From contig JACTAT010000215.1 in assembly GCA_014526335.1 (NCBI GenBank), positions 454,001-518,000 of the forward strand: a stretch of DNA of 64,000 nucleotides, read 5' to 3'. Origin of the DNA: Chrysaora quinquecirrha. Taxonomy: Eukaryota; Cnidaria; Scyphozoa; Semaeostomeae; Pelagiidae. The notes below the pieces were generated by a model. The model worked only from the letters and a program-made list of their open reading frames with translations. It was not told where the DNA came from and made no database searches. Positions 48,590 to 59,303 of this stretch are shown here, piece after piece (position 1 is the first letter of the stretch; each line of letters opens with the position of its first letter). Both the position numbers and the translations under genes were made by a program.

Positions 48590-50210
48590 AGTGTAAACCT
48601 GTAGACAATTGTTTGCGGTATAAACCGATAAACATTGTATAAACCACAACTCTCAAATGTTTGACAATGTTTCATCATTCAAAACAATGTCACAGTAGTT
48701 CTACCTGTAGACAATTGTTTGCGGTATAAACCGATAAACATTGTTTAAACCACAAATCTCAAATGTTTGACAATGTTTCATCCTTCGAAACAATGCCACA
48801 GTAGTTCTACCTGTAGACAATTGTTTGCGGTATAAACCGATAAACATTGTTTAAACCACAAATCTCAAATGTTTGACAATGTTTCATCATTCAAAACAAT
48901 GTCACAGTAGTTCTACCTGTAGACAATTGTTTGCGGAATAAACCGATAAACATTGTATAAACCACAAATCTCAAATGTTTGACAATGTTTCATCATTCAA
49001 AACAATGTCACAGTAGTTCTACCTGTAGACAATTGTTTGCGGTATAAACCGATAAACATTGTTTAAACCACAAATCTCAAATGTTTGACAATGTTTCATC
49101 CTTCGAAACAATGCCACAGTAGTTCTACCTGTAGACAATTGTTTGTGGTATAAACCGATAAACATTGTATAAACCACAAATCTCAAATGTTTGACAATGT
49201 TTCATCATTCAAAACAATGCCACAGTAGTTCTACCTGTAGACAATTGTTTGTGGTATAAACCGATAAACATTGTATAAACCACAAATCTCAAATGTTTGA
49301 CAATGTTTCATCATTCAAAACAATGCCACAGTAGTTCTACCTGTAGACAATTGTTTGCGGTATAAACCGATAAACATTGTATAAACCACAAATCTCAAAT
49401 GTTTGACAATGTTTCATCATTCAAAACAATGCCACAGTAGTTCTACCTGTAGACTATTTTTTACGGTATAAACCGATAAACATTGTATAAACCACAAATC
49501 TCAAATGTTTGACAATTTTTCATCATTCAAAACAATGCCACAGTAGTTCTACCTGTATACAATTGTTTGCGGTATAAACCGGTAAACATTGTTTAAACCA
49601 CAAATCTCAAATGTTTGACAATGTTTTATCCTTCGAAACAATGCCACAGTAGTTCTACCTGTAGACAATTGTTTGCGGTATAAACCGATAAACATTGTTT
49701 AAACCACAAATCTCAAATGTTTGACAATGTTTCATCATTCAAAACAATGCCACAGTAGTTCTACCTGTAGACAATTGTTTGCGGTATAAACCGGTAAACA
49801 TTGTTTAAACCACAAATCTCAAATGTTTGACAATATTTGATCATTCAAAACAATGCCACAGTAGGTCTGCTTGTAGACAATTGTTTGCAGTTTATCGAAA
49901 CCGCTAAATAATGTTTAAATGAAAAATCTCAAATGTTTGACAATGTTTTATCATTCAAAACAATGCCACAGTAGTTCTACCTGTAGACAATTGTTTGCGG
50001 TTAGACCGCTAAACATTGTTTAAACCACAAATCTCAAATTTTTGGCAACGTTTAAATGTTCAAAACAATGCCACAGAGATTTTGCTTGTAAAACAGAGTT
50101 TTGCGATGTTGTAAAAGGGCCAAAATTCCTTGAAAGCGAACTTCAAATGTTTGACATTGTTTGATCATTCAAAACAATGCCACAGAGGTTCTACTTGTCG
50201 ACAATAGACA
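48590..50210. repeat. Satellite, ~106-bp unit x ~15
   Basis: Head-to-tail units with CTGTAGACAATTGTTTGCGG, ACCGATAAACATTGT and CTCAAATGTTTGACAATG. Units at the right end are more diverged. The core CAAATCTCAAATGTTTGAC is the complement of the core of satellite A at 1.8-3.4 kb. It lies in the CSDE1-like intron between exons 9 and 10. Confidence 0.92.
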
Positions 50211-50675
50211 CTTTTCAAAGAGATCTGGGTTGGGCGCGACATTTTTCTGGAAAATGGTAGGCATATCGAGTAAGGGAAACCTCTCCACGGACAAGACCGG
50301 AATTGCCGTGGCTTCAGAGGAAGTAGTGCAGCAGATTTCACTCCAAATTCACGAGTAATTGAAAAAAAGACAGAAAAGGGAACACTATCTGCAGCAATGT
50401 TTAAAATATCTGCAGAAACTCTGGAAACAAGATGCAATGAACTATCAAAGCGGAAAATACTTAATTAAATTGAACCTAGACCAGATAAACTGGGACTTGA
50501 ATCCTTTCTTTCACTTCAACTCGCATTAAATTTGAATTTCAAACAAAATTTGCTGCAATATCTCTCCTGGAATGACCGCAATTCCGGTCTTTCTCGGTGG
50601 AGAGGATTCCCTTAATCGATACAGCTACCATTTTCCAGAAAATGTCCCACCTGACCCAGATCTCTTTGAAAAGTA
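50211..50675. repeat. Inverted repeat pair in intron
   Basis: Arms at about 50205-50300 and 50573-50675 are imperfect complements (both contain AGATCTGGGT or its complement, and CCATTTTCCAGAAAA). The right arm is interrupted at its outer end by the MITE at 50676. It is probably a degraded foldback or MITE. Confidence 0.75.
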
Positions 50676-50977
50676 CTCTAAGGTGCCAAATAAACGGAGA
50701 GGTCCAAATAAAGGGGGGTGGGAAATTTTTCGAAAATTTAATAAACGGGGGGTCCTATTAAGGTCCAGGAGGTGGGGAAAATTTAATAAACGTAGTTTAA
50801 TCCTTTCACAAGTAAAAATTTTTCTTCCAAAATTAATAAACAGGGGGTCCTAATAACGTCCGGGGGTGTGGGGAAAACACTCAAAATTAATAAACGGGGG
50901 GTCCAAATAAGGTCCGGGGGTGTGGGGAAAACACTCAAAATTAATAAACGGGGGGACGTTTATTTGGCACCTTAGAG
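50676..50977. mobile_element. 302-bp MITE, CTCTAAGGTGCC ends, TA target
   Basis: Ends CTCTAAGGTGCCAAATAAAC and its exact complement, flanked by TA. The interior is a short tandem repeat of AATTAATAAACGGGGGGTCC-type units. Termini and TA target suggest a Tc1/mariner-type non-autonomous element. Confidence 0.85.
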
Positions 50978-51383
50978 TATATTGTTTGCGACATATTGCT
51001 AAGGTAATTCGACTAACGTAATGTTTTGTGAACAATTTTATAAGAACACGAGCCTGGCTATTGCCCAGATTTTAAGAATAAATTAAGAAAAAGCTGAGGC
51101 TGGCCTTTTAAAAAGCGCTAAGAATATCAGCTAAATATGTAAGCCAGACAGTCAAACTGAACGTAAAAAGCAAGCAAACAAAGAAATAGACAAGATTGCT
51201 GCATTTTCACACAAACCTAGTACCACCCTAGACTTCCATTAAAAAATATAGATATCTAAGTAACCAAGGAATTAAGAACAGATTAAGAACATTTCAGGCT
51301 CAAAAACGGCAAAATCTTAAGAACAGCCAGCCTCGATCAAAATTTCCTGGTTCTTGTAAAAGAAAAAGAGTGTAAGACATTAC

Positions 51384-51556
51384 CTATAGTGAAAGAAAAC
51401 TTCTTTTTCGTGATTAGCGAATTCAATGAAACCATAACTTTCTTTGACTGCACAGATGAAACCAGGCTGACGTGTTGGTAAGCTCTTTTGCATGACGCAT
51501 ACGTCACGTGCTGCAAATTGCCCAGTCCTCTTATAGTTTACCAAATCAAATTTCAC
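51384..51556 (-). CDS. CSDE1: CSDE1-like gene, exon 9
   Basis: 173 nt, phase 0-2. It starts VKFDLVNYKRTGQFAARDV and runs through ICAVKESYGFIEFANHEKEV to FFHY. It joins the end of a non-canonical CSD to the core of the next canonical CSD. The acceptor is TCTTTTAG|GTG, the donor TATAG|GTAATG. Family alignment predicts the second half of this CSD next, and I did not find it before exon 10. Confidence 0.9.
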
Positions 51557-52220
51557 CTAAAAGACAATCGGAAAATCTATGTTTTACCCCCGCGCAAGGT
51601 CTGTTGTTGCCGTGCAAATCAATATCAAAAAACTAAATTCCAGGAGGTCTGCTCATTCCCAGAAATTTCGGACGATAAAATGTTAGGACAAAATTAGGGT
51701 CCAAGAATTTGTAGTTTATCAAATCAAATTTCATCTAAAAAAGAATCGGAAAATCTATGTTTTACCCCCGTGCAAGGTCTGTCGACGCTGTCTTAATCAA
51801 TAGAAACTAACAAATTTCCAGGAGGTCTGCTTATTCCCATAAATTTCGAACGATAAATATTAGGACAAAATTAGGGTCCAAGAATTTGTATTTTATTAAA
51901 TCAAATTTCATCTAAAAAAGAATCGGAAAATCTATGTTTTACCCCCGTGCAAGTTCTGTTGACGCTGTCTTAATCAATATAAACTAACAAACTTCCAGGA
52001 GGTCTACTTATTCCCACAAATTTCGAACGGTAAATATTAGGACAAAACTTGAGTCCAAGAATTTGTAGTTAATCAAATCAAAATTCACCTTAAAGACAAT
52101 CAGAAAATCTACGTTTTCCCCCGTGGAAGGCCTGCTGAGGGCGTTTTAATCAATATAAACTGAAAGATTTCCAGGAGGTACAATAATTTCCATAAATTTC
52201 AAATAACCTAAAATGTTCGA
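51531..52220. repeat. Tandem duplications of an exon/intron boundary (~177 bp x ~4)
   Basis: The 5' end of exon 9 and the intron upstream of it are repeated about four times with a ~177-bp period (starts near 51539, 51717, 51894 and 52069). Each copy retains an acceptor-like TTTTTTAG or CTTTAAG followed by GAAATTTGATTTG-like sequence. Only the copy at 51556 continues into the full exon. Confidence 0.82.
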
Positions 52221-52299
52221 CTTTTCGCTACGAAATAAAGCCAATTTCTTACTAATTAAATAATGATTAATTTGTATGGGGGATTCAATGATTACTTAC

Positions 52300-52408
52300 T
52301 ATGTCACCATACTGCGGGTTCTCCCGCGGTCTGCAGTCTTTGCTTTTGAATAGCACGGGAATGACCTCGGTTTCTCCAGTGTAGAGAATTATTCCGGCGT
52401 CACCCTCC
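52300..52408 (-). CDS. CSDE1: CSDE1-like gene, exon 8
   Basis: 109 nt, phase 2-0. It encodes EGDAGIILYTGETEVIPVLF and continues to YGDI, matching the non-canonical CSD of CSDE1. The first base completes the Arg codon begun in exon 7. Splice sites are CCGTTTCAG and ATA|GTAAGT. Confidence 0.88.
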
Positions 52409-52707
52409 CTGAAACGGAAGAAAATTATGATAGTCTTAGGGACATCCCGTTCACTAAACAGGGGGGCTGCGTCAGAAACAGAGACACGACACCAAAAATG
52501 CTGACATGTACAGAGGTGTACAGAGGAGGAATTGGATTGATAATTTCTTTGAATTATTTCTTTGCTCCAATAGGTAAAAAACAAGTTTCCTTGACAAAAC
52601 AACTTCTTTGAGGCCTATTTCCACTTTGTTCGCATTCGCTGTTCGCTACAAATTTGCTGTTCGCCGTTCGCTAGCGAACAGAAAATGGCCTTCGCTGAGC
52701 GAATTTG

Positions 52708-53036
52708 AACCTTTTTAAGGCAATTGTAGTTCAAAAAGTTCCATAATTTTAACTGCACATTCAGTGTCATAACAATAATAGAGAGACGCTTGCATGTAAG
52801 TAAAGCTCAGGACTACTCAAGGAAACATTTGATACATGCTTAACGTACAATTTATGTGATTTTCGACTGCAAATGAATGTTACCAGTTTTCTAATTCTTG
52901 ATTATTTGAAGTGATAAAAACATTCAGCATTGAAACGTTCCTTAAAGATTTTCTCTGTAGTAGTATAAATTATTTGAATTTTCGGGCCTTCTACATATAG
53001 GTTCCTTATAAAGTAGTTCTTTATAAAAAGAAGCGT
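52708..53036. mobile_element. 5'-truncated MITE of the TACACGC/TATAAGGAACC family
   Basis: About 330 bp matching 55878-56278 in the same orientation. The left end is missing; the right end is intact (AAGCGTGTA). Confidence 0.78.
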
Positions 53037-53349
53037 GTAATCAAGGAGCATGTTGTGTTTTCCCCATATTCTTTTCTATATAGCTACTTCGAAACCTCGA
53101 AAATGGCACAAATATCATATAAGTGCAGGAAATATCGAAAACTTCAGTCAGAAAGGATCTTATTGAGTATCGCTGAAATCAGGCGGAATAGCTAGACATT
53201 TTCAATGAGAAATTTCAAAAGCGCTTTTTTGCTTATCGCATGCATTAGAGCCAAACGGTACTACCTAGTGTTCAACAGTCAAATTTCAAATGTTTGACAA
53301 TGTTGGGCCTAAGTACACATATAACAAGCGAAAGTCATACAAGGAAATA

Positions 53350-53605
53350 AGGGCCACGAGGCCACAAGGCTTCTCAGTCAGTTATCATTAGACAGCTGAA
53401 GTTAAGCTTGGTCGTGTGAGGTCAGCATCTGGATGGGTGACTTTCCAGATGGAACTAAATAACTCACTCTGCCGTCCTTGGGAAGAGACAATAAACTAGG
53501 GGTCCCATGTCTGGATGCGACATGCATAGTAGGCCTAAATTAGCTGAAAAGGCTAGAATTAACAGCCTACTCAAAATAAAGTAACAACAACAACAACAAC
53601 CACAA
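53350..53605 (+). mobile_element. 5S-rRNA-derived SINE-like element
   Basis: The head (about 53353-53450) carries the 5S internal promoter elements: GAAGTTAAGC (A box region) and CTGGATGGGTGAC (C box) at near-correct spacing. An unrelated body follows, with a 3' (CAA)n tail (53581-53600). This is the arrangement of 5S-derived SINEs (SINE3 type). It is not an intact 5S gene, because the 3' stem region is replaced. It lies in a CSDE1-like intron on the opposite strand. Confidence 0.72.
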
Positions 53606-53704
53606 CGACAACTCCGGTGCAGCACTACAAATTTTAATGAGTTTCACTTACAAAAATTAATATTAACGGGGGTTATGCATTACCGCAACAGAATAATTAT
53701 ATAC

Positions 53705-53787
53705 CTTGGTGATTTTCCGAAATTCTTGTTAGTTCTTGGTTGAGGTTCTTTATCAACGACCCCCTGGCAATTCTCCTTCGTAACAAC
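53705..53787 (-). CDS. CSDE1: CSDE1-like gene, exon 7
   Basis: 83 nt, phase 0-2, encoding VVTKENCQGVVDKEPQPRTN and a basic linker. It matches the linker plus first strand of the next non-canonical CSD. Splice sites are TTTCTTAG and AAG|GTATAT. Confidence 0.82.
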
Positions 53788-53970
53788 CTAAGAAACAGAG
53801 AACTATTGTTATATCGTGAATAATCAGGGGGTAGGTTTATGCGGTTTCCTCTCCAACAAGCCTCAGTCCATCTCGCATTTCAATCCCTTTTTATAAAGCT
53901 TTCTATAAATTTTTACATTTATGTCTAGTTGTTGCCTTCTAGGAGCAATCAATCATGAAAATGTCCCTAC

Positions 53971-54039
53971 CTCGTAGTTCAAAGTTCCTTTTTCTAGGAC
54001 TCGTATCCGTGTTGCATGAAATTTATTAGAATGATGGTC
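53971..54039 (-). CDS. CSDE1: CSDE1-like gene, exon 6
   Basis: 23 codons, phase 0-0: DHHSNKFHATRIRVLEKGTL and NYE. The HATRIRxLxKGT stretch is the last CSD strand. Splice sites are TTCTCACAG and GAG|GTAGGG. Confidence 0.87.
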
Positions 54040-54180
54040 CTGTGAGAACAAAAAAATTCAGCAATTAAACGGACTCGAATACCGTAACTCTTCCATTAAG
54101 CGCCCATCCGCCTCAAAGAGGAGCAAGTTCTTTCAGAAACTGGCAAAAAGTATCTCGTGATTTCTCCAACCAGGAGCTTG

Positions 54181-54595
54181 CCAACCTCGTCCCTAGGCCC
54201 CAAATCGAGTTTCCTCGAATCTCAACCGTCAAATCGATTTGGGCCCTGGTACCGGCCACAAAATCTACCAAAATACTGGCAAGTTTGGCCTAGGCATAAA
54301 ACAAGATGTAGATTCCGAAAGCAGATGTTCTTAGAAAGGAAATGCAAAGAACTTCATGGATCAATGTTAGGCAAGATACAATATCTCATGTAGCATCATT
54401 TTTTGGTTTTTTCACATGTTTTTCACATAGTTTTCGGCCTATTTTGGTGTGAAATTTTGAAGAAACTGTGACGTCACTCAAAATTTCTATTGTTCGAACA
54501 GCCAATCAAATTGCGAATAGACAAGGCCGATACCAGGGTCGAATATGGACAGCGGAGTTTCACGTAGAGGCCTATTCACCCTGGGGACGAGGTTG
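54181..54595. mobile_element. hAT-like MITE, CCAACCTCGTCCC ends, 8-bp target duplication
   Basis: A 415-bp element with ends CCAACCTCGTCCC and inverted CAACCTCGTCCCC, flanked by GGAGCTTG (54173-54180, 54596-54603). A partial copy (left ~275 bp) is at 62380-62655 in the same orientation. Confidence 0.85.
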
Positions 54596-55234
54596 GGAGC
54601 TTGCATTTACATTATCTGGGACCAAAGGTCTAGAAAATTGTAGTTAGAGACTCTTTTTGCGTCGTAATAACATTGCTTCGTAAGTGATTTATTTGTTGAT
54701 TTGGTAAAAAAATATATAAAAAAAATAAAAATAAAAAAAAATAAAAAAAAAAATAGAAAAAAATTTTTTTGATATTATGTTGAGTAGATTTAAATTTTAC
54801 TGCACTCTTGCTATTATGCCTTTCTTTATTGTTATCTTAGTAGTCATTGTTACTTACGTATTTTCAATGATTTTTTTGCATTTTTAAACTTTAATTTAGC
54901 GGCCCAAGCAAGTGATTCTGCTTGTCTTGGGTCGCGTAGAATACAAGTATTGTACAAGTTTTGAATATATGTATAAGTATATGTATAAGTTTAGAATATA
55001 TGTACAAGTTTTCTTTTGTAAACTTGTATTTTACGAAAAAATTTGAATTGAATTGAATTGAATTAAAAGGAGCTCTTATTCGAGATAGGGTGCTATTCGA
55101 GGAAATACGGTAGTCATTTCATTTTCATTTTCATTATACAGACGTACTTCTTTCAAAGATATCCGTCTGCCTTAAAAACATAAACATGTGAGTAAATAAG
55201 TAAATAATTATGATCTCCATTTTTGACAAATATA

Positions 55235-55480
55235 TACAAATATGTATGGTGCTGAAGAAGGTTCAACATAGCCGAAACACAAAAGTCATCAAGGGAAGAT
55301 AGCCTTGGGCTGTATGACTTGGAGAGTTACTCGGCGATTTCATTGAGCTCTATAGCTCAGTGGAAACATCGTTGGCTCCCTGGTCATGCAGCCCAGGTTC
55401 GAATCCCATCTATTGTAGTATGCCACTTGTTGAAAAATCTATCCTTGTGTTCGCCATTAATGAAAAATATGTACAAATAT
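55235..55480 (+). mobile_element. tRNA-derived SINE-like element (plus copy)
   Basis: Perfect polymerase III boxes: A box TAGCTCAGTGG (55353-55363) and B box GGTTCGAATCC (55397-55407). They sit inside a longer repeat also found at 4545-4775. The tRNA-like part cannot fold as a full tRNA. A (TTTA)n run (55510-55690) follows. Confidence 0.72.
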
Positions 55481-55509
55481 GTATGGTGCCATGCCAAAGA
55501 AGAATCAAC

Positions 55510-55692
55510 ATAGCCGAAATACACAAAGTCAATTATTTATTTATTTATTTATCTATTTATTTATTGTTTATTTATTTATTTATTGTTTATTTATTTATTT
55601 ATTGTTTATTTATTTATTTATTGTTTATTTATTTATTCATTTATTATTTATTTATTCATTTATTATTTATTTATTTATCTATTTATTATTGA
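55510..55692. repeat. (TTTA)n microsatellite
   Basis: TTTATTTATTTA-type repeats with TTG and TTC interruptions. The Tyr/Leu/Phe-rich ORFs over it are artefacts. Confidence 0.95.
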
Positions 55693-55707
55693 TTACTTAT
55701 TACTCAC

Positions 55708-55755
55708 TTGTTCCAAAGCAAACTCCACTTCGTCGCCGTTGTTTATCATTTTAGT
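55708..55755 (-). CDS. CSDE1: CSDE1-like gene, exon 5
   Basis: 16 codons, phase 0-0: TKMINNGDEVEFALEQ, the GDEVEF strand of a canonical cold-shock domain. Splice sites are TTTGCAG and CAA|GTGAGT. Confidence 0.88.
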
Positions 55756-55877
55756 CTGCAAATAAACAAAAACACGTAAACAAATGATTTTCAGATATTG
55801 CTTGCAAAGTTTGAATGAATACAAAACAAACAACATAGGAAATTCAGCATATGCTCCATAATTTTTTTCGACTGCTA

Positions 55878-56278
55878 CACGCTTTTTTTATAAGGAACCT
55901 ACCTAAAGGCCTAGTTCTTAAAGTTCCTTATTTTGGACCTCTTTTTGAGGCAATTGTAGTTCAAAAAGTTCCTTAATATTTCTTTAATTTTAACTGCACA
56001 TACAGTGGTCTTAACAATAAAAGAGAGACACTTGCATGTGAGCAAAGCTCGAGACTACTCAAAGAAACATTGGATACATGCTTAACGTACAATTTATGTG
56101 ATTTTCGACTGCAAATGAATGGAACCGGCTTTCTAATTCTTGATTATTTGCAGTGATAAAACTATTCAACAATAAAAAGTTCTCTAGTTATTTTCTCTTT
56201 AGTAGTATAAGTTCTTTAAATTTTCGGGCCTTCTACATGTAGATTCCTTATAAAGTGGTTCCTTATAAAAAAAGCGTG
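55878..56278. mobile_element. Full-length MITE, CACGCTTTTTTTATAAGG ends, TA target
   Basis: 401 bp, bounded by TA. Left end CACGCTTTTTTTATAAGGAA; right end its complement. An inverted full copy is at 62726-63124 and a truncated copy at 52708-53036. Probably a Tc1/mariner-like non-autonomous family. Confidence 0.87.
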
Positions 56279-56484
56279 TACTACGAATGAATCGACCTGT
56301 TCGAAAAAAAGGCCGGCATGATTTAAATGTTTCAAAATCAAGAAATCTAGTTGACAGTTAGTTGACGTAGGTACAAAGATTATTGTCGCTGATACAGCAA
56401 TGGGGGTTGACCGAATGAGTATCAGCAAAATTAGTAAGCAAAACAGCTTAAAGCTATGGTAAACAAAATTGCAGTTGACCTAAC

Positions 56485-56580
56485 CTGTTCAAGAAGTTGG
56501 CTGAAATGGAAGAACAGACTAAGATCTCTATCGCAGCATTTGATGAATCCAAAACCGTCTTTCAGACTGGAAATTATTCC
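56485..56580 (-). CDS. CSDE1: CSDE1-like gene, exon 4 (cold-shock domain core)
   Basis: 32 codons, phase 0-0, encoding GIISSLKDGFGFIKCCDRDL and then SLFFHFSQLLEQ. The GFGFIKC and FFHFS motifs are the RNP1- and RNP2-like strands. This matches the CSD of CSDE1 that reads DGFGFIKC. Splice sites are TTTTGCAG and CAG|GTTAGG. Confidence 0.93.
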
Positions 56581-56764
56581 CTGCAAAAGAGAAATGCACA
56601 TTTTCAACAATGGGATTCGGAAGCAGATTCATTTCAATAGATCATCTCGGCAGACAGCAGATAGCATTGAATTTTTTCGAAATCAAAACATATGGATTTT
56701 TCGATGTGATAATTGTAGCTATCAAGCACCCAAAATTTAGTCTAGGTGCAAAATTTTACCGTCT

Positions 56765-56935
56765 CAGCGCGTGTATAATCAATTTTACGAGCGTTCACAG
56801 TTCACGATTTTACAAGGGCTTAGACCGAGTGGTGTAAAAAGTTTCAACAACTTCATTTTTTGCAGTCAAAAGCCTTTATGAAATCGGAAACTTTGAATGC
56901 TAATAAAATCAATAATACATATGCTACGACAGTGA
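56765..56935. mobile_element. Dispersed repeat, partner of 9820-10020
   Basis: Ends with ATCAATTTTACGAGCGTTCA and, inverted, an imperfect match. The interior phrase ACAAGGGCTTAGAC matches the partner. Non-coding. Confidence 0.65.
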
Positions 56936-56979
56936 AATTTTGCAACAAAACTATGTTTTAGATGCTTTGTACGATTTAA

Positions 56980-57518
56980 CCCTAATCCTACCAGGCTTTT
57001 TTTATCTCAAATAGCCAGGGGGTGCTTTCACCCCCAAATTGCTTTCCTGTAGAGCTAGAGCAAAGAAACTTGGCACAAGCATGAACCAATGTATTAGTAG
57101 TAATGTTGATAAATTGGGCGCTTTCCACTTCTATTATGACGTCATTATGACATCATAATCAAAACATGCTATCCACATTGGTCAAAAACGACCTTCCTAA
57201 ATATCAATAAAAATCCAGACATTTCTTTACATTATGTTGCTTGTAAATATTTTCTATTACCTTGCAAAGAATCAGTCAATTTTGATAAGATTTACTGGAA
57301 AAATTTGGTATTTATATGTGGTTTGGCATGACTGCCTTCCATATAAGCAATGTCACGTGACCCAAATTTATTATTTTGGGGATTTTTTGTATCACATTGT
57401 AGCTTATACATATAGGCTTAAAGTCAGCCTGGTTTGAAAGCTACCATCATCACATTACAGAACAGTTACAAAATAAAGGTTAAGGGAGGTGGATTCCACT
57501 CCCCCTGTAGGATTAGGG
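56980..57518. mobile_element. MITE with TTAA target and CCCTAATCCTAC ends
   Basis: A 539-bp element flanked by TTAA (56976-56979, 57519-57522). Both ends read CCCTAATCCTAC. TTAA plus CCCT termini is typical of piggyBac-type (or Kolobok) elements. No transposase is visible. Confidence 0.82.
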
Positions 57519-57634
57519 TTAAGCATCAATAACTTGAAGTTTTGAAAAAAAAACAATAATGGTCCACGTTTGCCGAAAGGGTGGATAACATTATAGCATA
57601 ACAAACCGTAATATGAAAGATTTTCCACTCCTAC

Positions 57635-57714
57635 CGTTTCACGAATTTGTCCATTTTTGACAGAAACCTGCATTAGTTTGATGTTCACTGCCCATTGAAG
57701 ACCATCACGACGAT
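57635..57714 (-). CDS. CSDE1: CSDE1-like gene, exon 3
   Basis: 80 nt, phase 1-0: (D)RRDGLQWAVNIKLMQVSVK and NGQIRET. It matches the DRRD...A.NI strand just before the DGFGFIKC cold-shock domain. It needs one base from the previous exon, but exon 2 leaves two. At least one exon is therefore missing between them. Confidence 0.82.
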
Positions 57715-57719
57715 CTAGA

Positions 57720-58170
57720 AGAAATAATGACAGAGACCTTCAGGTGACTTGCCGGTAGAAGATCCCCCCAGCAAACAAGTCATTTCATAATAATAATATT
57801 GGGCTGCATCAAAGCTCCAGGGGGTAAATACGTAAAATCTCACCTCAGTTACAAACATGTTGTAGTAGGATTCACCCCCTGTGTATAAGTCACTTTTAAA
57901 AGATTATCAATAGGCTAAATCGATAATCAGGGGGTACATACAGTATATGTCATATCATTTATAAACCTGTGGTAAAAGATCCCCCCTAAGAATTAGTCAC
58001 TTCATAAAGATAATCAATAGAGTCCATCGAAAATAAGGGGGCAAATACAACAAACCTAATCTCAGTGACATACCTGTGGTAAAAGGTTTTGCCCCCTGTG
58101 AATGACTCACTTCATGATAATATTATATATAGGTTACATCGAAGTTTTAGGGGGTAAATACAGTACATGT
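57720..58170. repeat. Tandem repeat, ~110 bp x 4
   Basis: Units contain GTGGTAAAAG, a CCCCCT run, AGTCACTTCAT, a CATCGA element and AGGGGGTAAATAC. They are moderately diverged. Non-coding. Confidence 0.78.
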
Positions 58171-58174
58171 AATG

Positions 58175-59300
58175 ATACCAGATTAAAGGTACCCATTAGC
58201 CATGTTTGAAGAATGAGATCACGCCTAGGAGATTGCAATGAACAGAATAGAGTTGCAACAAATTTCGGCCCTGTTCTCGCATTTTTAACCTGATTCTAAC
58301 TGAATCCAAATCCAGCTGTACCCCATCGGCACACAAATCTGATTTCTATCAGATCCGACTTTGTTCCCTAGCCGCCTAACCGTCCTTGTTTTCTCCTGTT
58401 AGCAATAATTGCCACTGATTCTCGCTTTATCTACATGTTTCCTTGTGCGTGTTCGCACTTATTCCCCTCCGTTCCCGCACGTTCCGCCGAAAACCACTGT
58501 TTCCCGCTCATTCCAGATCGTTCCTGACTTCATTCTTTGTTCCAGCTTTTAGAGATACATAGACAAATTGCTTTTACGCAAGTGGCTTGTAATTGAGTGG
58601 TAAACAACTTTGGTAGAACAAAGGAACACAATTGGTTGAGTTCAACTAACAATATATGTCCGCAATGAAACCAAACACTTCAAAATCAAGAGCAAATCAA
58701 AATTTTGACCACATTGCAGGACCAAAAACATTTAGAATAATACGGCTTGCACTTTTTGGGCAGAAAAGGCTTCGTTCAAAAAAAGAAACGCGTTTCTAGG
58801 TACAGCAGGGCGGGAGTCATTCATTAAATTCGTTTATGAGGCTGAGTACAGAGGCAGAACAATAGGGAACTCAGTGGTTCAATGAAACGATTGTTTTCAT
58901 TGTGCACATAGAGAATAGAAATTCCTACATAGAGAATAGAAATTCCGATCTTATTGTTACAACATTCCTGATTCCTAGGTATCTAGGTATCTATCTATCT
59001 ATCTATCTATCTAGGTCTATTTCTTCCGGTTTGCCGAAAACCCCTGCATAATGTTTGAATTCTTCAAACATAAAAAACAACAATCACACAATAAAAAATG
59101 CAAACTTTTTCACCAATATGATATTATTAGTTTTCATGTTTATTCGATTAACAATCATATTTAAATACGTTGATTTTCTAGTTTGATATGCGAAATCCGT
59201 TTTGTTTTTTTTGTGTAAACATTATTTCTCATTAGAATCTTTTCACAAATCATTCTTTGGAGATCTTAGGACAAAAAAGCCGAGTTGTTCACATCCAGGT
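58175..59300. other. Intron sequence, no supported gene
   Basis: No CSD exon is found, although family alignment predicts one or more between 57714 and 62112. It contains a (CTAT)n microsatellite at 58985-59012, followed by a palindrome near 59050-59072. Confidence 0.6.
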
Positions 59301-59303
59301 TTG

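Noticed and set aside
48590..50210. Regular repeats that could be mistaken for a CRISPR array
   Set aside because: The whole 106-bp unit is conserved with no unique spacers, no cas genes are present, and the DNA is clearly eukaryotic.
50165..50437. 90-codon minus-strand ORF as the missing CSDE1 segment
   Set aside because: No GDxVEF, GFI or FFH motif; it overlaps the satellite end and an inverted repeat.
53390..53450. 5S rRNA gene
   Set aside because: Only the internal promoter region resembles 5S. The 3' half is unrelated and ends in a (CAA)n tail.
55345..55415. tRNA gene
   Set aside because: A and B boxes are perfect, but flanks do not form acceptor or anticodon stems and a second diverged copy exists. 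It is better explained as a SINE.
55319..55765. Tyr/Leu/Phe-rich ORFs resembling membrane peptides
   Set aside because: They are translations of the (TTTA)n microsatellite.
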